From: a virus
Direction: 5' to 3' (one strand)
DNA length: 41,786 nt
Virus record (IMG/VR): IMGVR_UViG_3300048065_000502
Coordinates: 1 to 41,786 of that record
How positions within the stretch are numbered: the first letter of the stretch is position 1; the number at the start of each line of letters is the position of its first letter. This document shows positions 37,509 to 41,786 of this stretch, in pieces. Position numbers and translations under genes: made by a program. The notes under the pieces were generated by a model, which made no database searches, was not told the origin of the DNA, and worked only from the letters and a program-made list of their open reading frames with translations.

Positions 37509-38282
37509 ATGGCTAAGTACCAAAACACCCAAGTTGAACAGTTGGAAAACGAACTTAACGCCCCAACACAACAGCCTGAACCACAAGCAGCCCCAACAAG
37601 CGCAGACGATGAATCGTTTAAAAAACGATACGGCGATTTACGCCGCCATCTTGCTACGGTGCAGGGCCAAAAAGACGAAGAAATTGAAAATCTGCGAGAT
37701 CAGTTAGAGCAAGCAGCCAAAGGTCAGATCAAGTTCCCAAAGACGGATGAGGAAATTGACCAATGGTCCAAGAAGTACCCACAAGTAGCTGAAATTGTCG
37801 ATACGATAGCTTCTAAGAGAGCTAATGAAGCTCTAGAAAAAGGAGAGAAGCGGCTAGAAAAAATGGAGCGTTTAGAAGCTAAACTTACTAAGCAGTCTGC
37901 TGAAAAAGAGCTTCAAAGACTACATCCAGACTTCACTCAAATCAGAGAGAGCCGTGCTTTTCATGATTGGGTTGGTCTTCAGCCACAATGGATTCAAGAC
38001 TCTCTGTATAAAAACACGACAGATGCGATGGCCGCTAGTAGGGCCATTGACCTTTATAAAGTTGATAAAGGCATGAGAAAGCGGCCAGCCAGTAGTGCTG
38101 GTGCTGCTGCTTCCGTACCACGAACAGCACAGTCTTCTCCCGCTGGAACGGCTCAAGGTCGTTTCACTGAAAGCCAAGTTGAGAAGATGTCCTCTCAAGA
38201 GTACGAAAAAAATGAATCGGCTATATTAGAAGCTATGCAAAAAGGAATGTTTTTATACGACATTTCTGGCGCTGCCCGATAA
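37509..38282 (+). CDS. Scaffolding protein
   Basis: 257 residues, highly charged and mainly helical. A coiled coil (KDEEIENLRDQLEQAAKG, EKGEKRLEKMERLEAKL) is followed by an Ala/Ser-rich linker and a short C-terminal helical domain (SQEYEKNESAILEAMQKGMF), as in T7-like scaffolds where the C-terminal helix binds coat protein. AGGAG lies eight bases before the ATG. The major capsid gene is next, 306 bases downstream, as expected. Confidence 0.82.
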   Translation: MAKYQNTQVEQLENELNAPTQQPEPQAAPTSADDESFKKRYGDLRRHLATVQGQKDEEIENLRDQLEQAAKGQIKFPKTDEEIDQWSKKYPQVAEIVDTIASKRANEALEKGEKRLEKMERLEAKLTKQSAEKELQRLHPDFTQIRESRAFHDWVGLQPQWIQDSLYKNTTDAMAASRAIDLYKVDKGMRKRPASSAGAAASVPRTAQSSPAGTAQGRFTESQVEKMSSQEYEKNESAILEAMQKGMFLYDISGAAR

Positions 38283-38290
38283 TATAAGTC

Positions 38291-38319
38291 TTTACCCAAT
38301 CCGGTGTAGATGCTATAAT
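38291..38319 (+). promoter_or_regulatory. Capsid-gene promoter with perfect -10 inside a dyad
   Basis: TTTACC (38291-38296), 17 bases, then TATAAT (38314-38319) preceded by TGC (extended -10). The perfect repeat GTGTAGA (38304-38310) / TCTACAC (38320-38326) flanks the -10 box. Confidence 0.7.
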
Positions 38320-38334
38320 TCTACACATAGATAC

Positions 38335-38351
38335 GCCCCTTAATTAGGGGC
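38335..38351 (+). terminator. Hairpin just downstream of the capsid promoter
   Basis: GCCCCT-TAATT-AGGGGC, six pairs, followed by CTTTCG and not a T tract. It could be a 5' stabilising hairpin or an attenuator for the capsid transcript. Confidence 0.4.
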
Positions 38352-38588
38352 CTTTCGCGTAAGCGACCTGACAAGACCGCGCAAGCCTACTCTTGTCACC
38401 CAAACCCACAGAAGAAATGTGACGCAATTCGGCCACCAGAGTTCATTTGGCCCGTACTCAAGTACCTTGTTCTTTCGTTACTTACAGTACGCACCCAAGT
38501 CGAAAATCTGCCCCTCATGGTGACACCTTCTGGTTTTAGCACGGCTCATTCCGAGCCTCGTTTGTTCTAGCCACTAGGAGAATTAATC

Positions 38589-39638
38589 ATGGCTTTTCCA
38601 AAAGCATCGGGGTATTCCAACCTCCCCAACGGGAATTTCAGCCCCGTAATTTATAGTAAAAAAGTACAATTGGCCCTTCGTAAGGAGTCAATTGTTGAAG
38701 CTATTACAAATAGCGACTACTTTGGTGAAATTAGCTCAATGGGTGACTCTGTAAAGATCATCAAAGAGCCTACAATCACCATTTCTGACTACAAGCGCGG
38801 CACAGCAATGGCTTCGCAGGACTTGTCGGACGTTGACTTCTCTCTGGTCATTGACCAAGCGAATGCGTTCCAATTCCAAGTTGATGATATTGAGACTCAA
38901 CACTCTCATGTTAACTTCATCGATTTAGCGACAGACAATGCAGCGTACAAGCTGAAGGACGCTTTCGACCAGAACGTACTGGGTTATTTATCTGGTTACG
39001 ACTGGAGTGGCTCTGCATGGGCGGCTCGTACTGCTCCTGCTGGCGACAAAGCTGACGCGGCTGCTGGTGCTGACGAACTGCTGGCTGCTAACAAGATCGA
39101 CGCAGCTACCTTCGGTGGAACTGCTGGTAACTCTCTGCCTTTGGCAGCGGGTGGCGGTGCTGGTGCAATCACATCTCCACTGGCTATGCTTAACCGCATC
39201 GCTCGTCAGATGGACCAAGCTAACGTAGCAACTGAAGATCGTTGGTTCGTAGCCGATCCTGTGTTCTATGAGCTTCTCATGGACGAGAACAGCAAGTTGA
39301 TCAACAACGACTTCGCTGGTGGTCAGGATGCAGGTGACGTTCTCCGTAATGGCCGAGTTGTTTCTGGTCTGATCCGGGGCTTCAAAGTCTACAAGTCTAA
39401 CAACCTACCATACGCTGGTACTGGTGCTGGTACTGCTGACGCAGACGGCTCTGATGCTAACTTTGGTGTTGTTGTAGCGGGTCACCAGTCTTGTGTTGCC
39501 ACAGCGCAGCAGATCTCTAAGACTGAGAGCTTCCGCTCACCTGATACCTTCGCAGACGTAGTTCGCGGAATGAATCTTTTCGGGCGCAAGATCCTTCGCC
39601 CAGAAGCTTTGTTCACTGCGGAATACAACGTAGCGTAA
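38589..39638 (+). CDS. Major capsid protein
   Basis: 349 residues. The pattern fits a podovirus HK97-fold coat: N-terminal VIYSKKVQLALRKESIVEAITNSDYFGEI, a region of beta strands (GDSVKIIKEPTITISDY), an Ala/Gly-rich insertion around residues 145-190 and the C-terminal DVVRGMNLFGRKILRPEALF. Strong AGGAG ribosome site, its own promoter and a following UUCG terminator suit a highly expressed gene. The Ala/Gly-rich insertion is GCT/GGT-rich, as in well-expressed phage genes. Confidence 0.9.
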   Translation: MAFPKASGYSNLPNGNFSPVIYSKKVQLALRKESIVEAITNSDYFGEISSMGDSVKIIKEPTITISDYKRGTAMASQDLSDVDFSLVIDQANAFQFQVDDIETQHSHVNFIDLATDNAAYKLKDAFDQNVLGYLSGYDWSGSAWAARTAPAGDKADAAAGADELLAANKIDAATFGGTAGNSLPLAAGGGAGAITSPLAMLNRIARQMDQANVATEDRWFVADPVFYELLMDENSKLINNDFAGGQDAGDVLRNGRVVSGLIRGFKVYKSNNLPYAGTGAGTADADGSDANFGVVVAGHQSCVATAQQISKTESFRSPDTFADVVRGMNLFGRKILRPEALFTAEYNVA

Positions 39639-39649
39639 GTGTCCATAGA

Positions 39650-39674
39650 GGGGACCCTTCGGGGTCCCTTTCTT
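39650..39674 (+). terminator. Rho-independent terminator after the capsid gene
   Basis: GGGACCC-TTCG-GGGTCCC (UUCG tetraloop) followed by TTTCTT. It lies 12 bases after the capsid stop and would reduce downstream tail-gene expression relative to capsid. Confidence 0.85.
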
Positions 39675-39693
39675 CCTCTTACTTGAGGGTTTT

Positions 39694-40383
39694 ATGCCAG
39701 CCACATTCTTAGATCTTAGCAATAGAGTCTTGCGGCGTTTGAATGAAGTTGAAATGACTTCTTCAGATTTCCCAACCGTGCGCGGTGTCCAAGCACTTTG
39801 TAAAGATTCTGTGAAGGCAGCAATTGCTAATATAAATCAGTCAGAGTTTGAGTGGCCTTTTAACGCAGCGGAACATACTGAAACCCTCGTTGTTGGTCGC
39901 GAAGAGTATGATTGGCCTACTTACTTCAAAGTAGTTGACTGGAATAGCTTCCAACTTTTTAAGAATTTTGGCGGCTCTAACGAATTTACGAAACTGCACT
40001 TTATTCATAGGGACGAGTACTATGAAAAGTACAGAGATGCTGACAGTAATGCAGGGTCATTGGGTATAGAACAGCCCCGTTATGTTTTCCCTAGTCACGG
40101 GAATGGGTACGGCGTAACACCCAGCCCTGACGAAGAATACAGTGTTAGGTTTCGATACTTTTTAAATTATGCAGATCTCAATCTGTATGATGATGAAACA
40201 CGAGTTCCAGAGAGCTTCTCCAGCGTAATCGTTGATGGCGCTCTCATGCACATGTACATGTTCAAAGATAACGTAGAGGCGGCGCAGGTTTCTCAAGCTC
40301 TCTTTATGCAAGGCTTAAAGAACTTACAAACTCTGTACATCAACAATTACGAGTACATAACAGATCACAGAGTGAACTTCTAA
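39694..40383 (+). CDS. Tail tubular protein A (gp11-like)
   Basis: 229 residues. The opening PATFLDLSNRVLRRLNEVEMTSSDF, the INQSEFEWPFN stretch and the following YDWPTYFKVVDWNSFQL are the pattern of T7 gp11-type gatekeeper/adaptor proteins of podoviruses. It forms the ring between portal and tail tube B. GAGG lies five bases before the ATG. Followed directly by the tail tubular B-like gene. Confidence 0.87.
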   Translation: MPATFLDLSNRVLRRLNEVEMTSSDFPTVRGVQALCKDSVKAAIANINQSEFEWPFNAAEHTETLVVGREEYDWPTYFKVVDWNSFQLFKNFGGSNEFTKLHFIHRDEYYEKYRDADSNAGSLGIEQPRYVFPSHGNGYGVTPSPDEEYSVRFRYFLNYADLNLYDDETRVPESFSSVIVDGALMHMYMFKDNVEAAQVSQALFMQGLKNLQTLYINNYEYITDHRVNF

Positions 40384-41786
40384 ATGGCTGATAGAATTCA
40401 GTCATACAAGGTGATTAGTGCTGGTGGCCTGAACAGCAATGAGAACCATCTGGACCTTGCGGAGAATGCTCCGGGTTCAGCTACACGACTTGTTAATTAT
40501 GAGGCCAGTCTGTTTGGTGGCTACCGCAGGGTTAGCGGATTTATGCCTCTTGACTCCGCTTCTGAATTTGTCCCCGGAGAGGGCCGAGTTCTTTGTGTGG
40601 CTCTGTATACAGATCCCACCTATGGCAAAGAAGTTATCTTAGCCGCTAGAAAAGATGTTGGAACAGACACATACAGTTTTTATAGGCATGTTGCTTACTC
40701 TGGTTGGGTTCCATATTCTACTGGGGTAACACGGGCGACATCAGCAAATTCTGGTCTTAATGTTGTAAAGAAAATCCGGTTTACCACTTTCAATTTTGGT
40801 TTCGGAAATCACATCTGTTTTGTTGACGGGGTTAACCCGCCGATTGTTTATGATGGCAGCACATGGAGAGAATTAACTCCATCCGCAGCAGGGGGCGTAT
40901 CTGCACCTGGAGGTAATCAACTTCTAAGCACTCCTTCTTTTGTAGATGTCTTTGAAAATCATTTATTTTTTACAGGTGATAAGACTTACGCGGCTGTTAT
41001 CTGCCATAGTGCGCCACAAGACCCGTACACTTTTACCGCTGCTGCTGGCGGGGGCCAAATAAACACTGGGTTTGACGTTATTAACTTTAAGCCCTTTAGA
41101 GAAAATTTGTTCGTCTTCGGAACTAACTCCATTAAAAGAATTAGTACCGACTTAACTGCTGGATTTGTCATAGATCAAGTAACGGCCAACGTAGGCTGTA
41201 TTGCAGCAGATAGCGTTTTAGAAATTGGTGGTGATCTTGTCTTTTTAGCCCCAGACGGCATCCGACCTGTAGCAGGTACAAGTCGTATTGGTGACGTAGA
41301 ACTGGAGACTATTTCTAAAAGTATCCAGTCTTTGCTAATTGATCTTCCGGTGGACTACGATCTGGACACCGTTCTTAGCGGGGTAGTTGTTAGAACAAAA
41401 TCCCAGTTACGGTACTTTGTTGGTGATGACAGCATCAATGTCTCAGATAGTAAGGGGGTCGTTGGAGGTCTACGAACAGCAGACCAACAATTGGGCTGGG
41501 AATTTGGGGAGCTACTAGGAATTAGAGCTTCTTGCGCTGTTTCAGGTTATATTGGACGAACTGAGTACGTTCTCCACGGAGATTACAACGGCGGGGTTTA
41601 TAGGCAAGAACAAGGCGAGGATTTTAACGGTGACGGTATCATCGGCATCTACTCTACTCCTTACTTTGATTTTGGAGACACAGAAGTCCGAAAAATACTT
41701 CGCAAAGTAAATACTTTTATCCGGTCTGAAGGCCCCTTGGAAATGAATATTTCCGTATCCTATGACTGGGATGACACAAAAACAGC
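40384..41786 (+). CDS. Tail tubular protein B-like (gp12-like), truncated by the window end
   Basis: The frame opens at ATG 40384 directly after the preceding stop and runs without a stop to the end of the window (at least 467 codons). The N-terminus reads MADRIQSYKVISAGGLNSNE, followed by GSATRLVNYEASLFGGYRR, a motif usual in podovirus tail tube B proteins. Later FVDGVNPPIVYDG and FTGDKTYAAVI are beta-propeller-like segments. The protein forms the tail nozzle with gp11. The missing 3' part is outside the window. Confidence 0.85.
   Translation, partial: MADRIQSYKVISAGGLNSNENHLDLAENAPGSATRLVNYEASLFGGYRRVSGFMPLDSASEFVPGEGRVLCVALYTDPTYGKEVILAARKDVGTDTYSFYRHVAYSGWVPYSTGVTRATSANSGLNVVKKIRFTTFNFGFGNHICFVDGVNPPIVYDGSTWRELTPSAAGGVSAPGGNQLLSTPSFVDVFENHLFFTGDKTYAAVICHSAPQDPYTFTAAAGGGQINTGFDVINFKPFRENLFVFGTNSIKRISTDLTAGFVIDQVTANVGCIAADSVLEIGGDLVFLAPDGIRPVAGTSRIGDVELETISKSIQSLLIDLPVDYDLDTVLSGVVVRTKSQLRYFVGDDSINVSDSKGVVGGLRTADQQLGWEFGELLGIRASCAVSGYIGRTEYVLHGDYNGGVYRQEQGEDFNGDGIIGIYSTPYFDFGDTEVRKILRKVNTFIRSEGPLEMNISVSYDWDDTKT

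Larger units (their letters stand above)
38283..38588. other. Long leader region of the capsid gene
   Basis: 306 bases without a gene. It holds the promoter at 38291-38319, an inverted repeat around the -10 box, a GCCCCT/AGGGGC hairpin and then about 235 bases up to the capsid start with no credible ORF. The final AGGAGAATTAATC gives a strong ribosome site for the capsid gene. Confidence 0.6.

Noticed and set aside
1-41786. CRISPR arrays, insertion sequences and T7-type RNA polymerase
   Set aside because: No regularly spaced repeats, no transposase motifs and no single-subunit RNA polymerase motifs were found by eye in any frame.

Overview
The window is most of the genome of a temperate tailed phage with a short (podovirus) tail. 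It has a T7-like set of replication and virion genes but shows no single-subunit RNA polymerase. The family-A DNA polymerase carries a DnaJ-type zinc finger in its middle. I know that trait from marine podoviruses of the HMO-2011 type, and the gene order, the ribonucleotide reductase genes and the PAPS-reductase gene fit a marine phage of that kind. The host is probably a marine alpha- or gammaproteobacterium. The window starts on a gene start and ends inside a tail gene, so some 3' tail genes are missing. Wrap-around of the right arm (27.5-41.8 kb) onto the left end (1-8.6 kb), both virion genes on the + strand, is likely.

Layout. (1) 1-8631 (+): late genes, including a PAPS-reductase-like enzyme and three probable internal virion/ejection proteins, closed by terminators at 8.64-8.78 kb. 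(2) 22865-8790 (- strand, read leftward): the early metabolism and replication arm. In order of transcription it holds small unknown genes, a tyrosine integrase, a tRNA-like attP, primase, helicase, DNA polymerase, a candidate ssDNA-binding protein, a Cas4/RecB-like exonuclease, a 2OG-Fe(II) oxygenase, a T7 endonuclease I homologue, a DUF3310-like protein, MazG, NrdA, NrdB and small proteins. The leader of this arm carries an extended -10 promoter and a perfect rRNA-type boxA, and intrinsic terminators lie inside the arm. Together these suggest processive antitermination. (3) About 23.1-27.2 kb: a block of visibly different sequence style (many CGG/GGG/CCG codons and GC-rich words) with a gp88-like gene, a DUF932 gene and small genes on both strands. 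It looks like a transferred plasmid/phage cassette. (4) 27535-41786 (+): HNH nuclease, a run of tiny lysine-rich proteins, a holin-like coiled coil/TM protein, terminase small and large subunits, portal, a second 2OG-Fe(II) oxygenase, a large mosaic protein with a pretoxin-like N-terminus, scaffold, major capsid protein, tail tubular protein A and the start of tail tubular protein B.

How it works together. NrdA/NrdB and MazG shape the nucleotide pool. Endonuclease I and the exonuclease could degrade or process DNA. Primase, helicase and polymerase form a T7-like replisome. Integrase with attP (the 3' end of a tRNA that looks like initiator tRNA-fMet) gives the lysogenic option. No CI-like repressor was recognised. 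The control region around 21.5-23.2 kb is the richest part of the window: divergent consensus promoters, a candidate ~115-nt small RNA with its own terminator, a repeated 15-bp motif and the boxA leader. All family assignments rest on reading motifs by eye; no database search was run.
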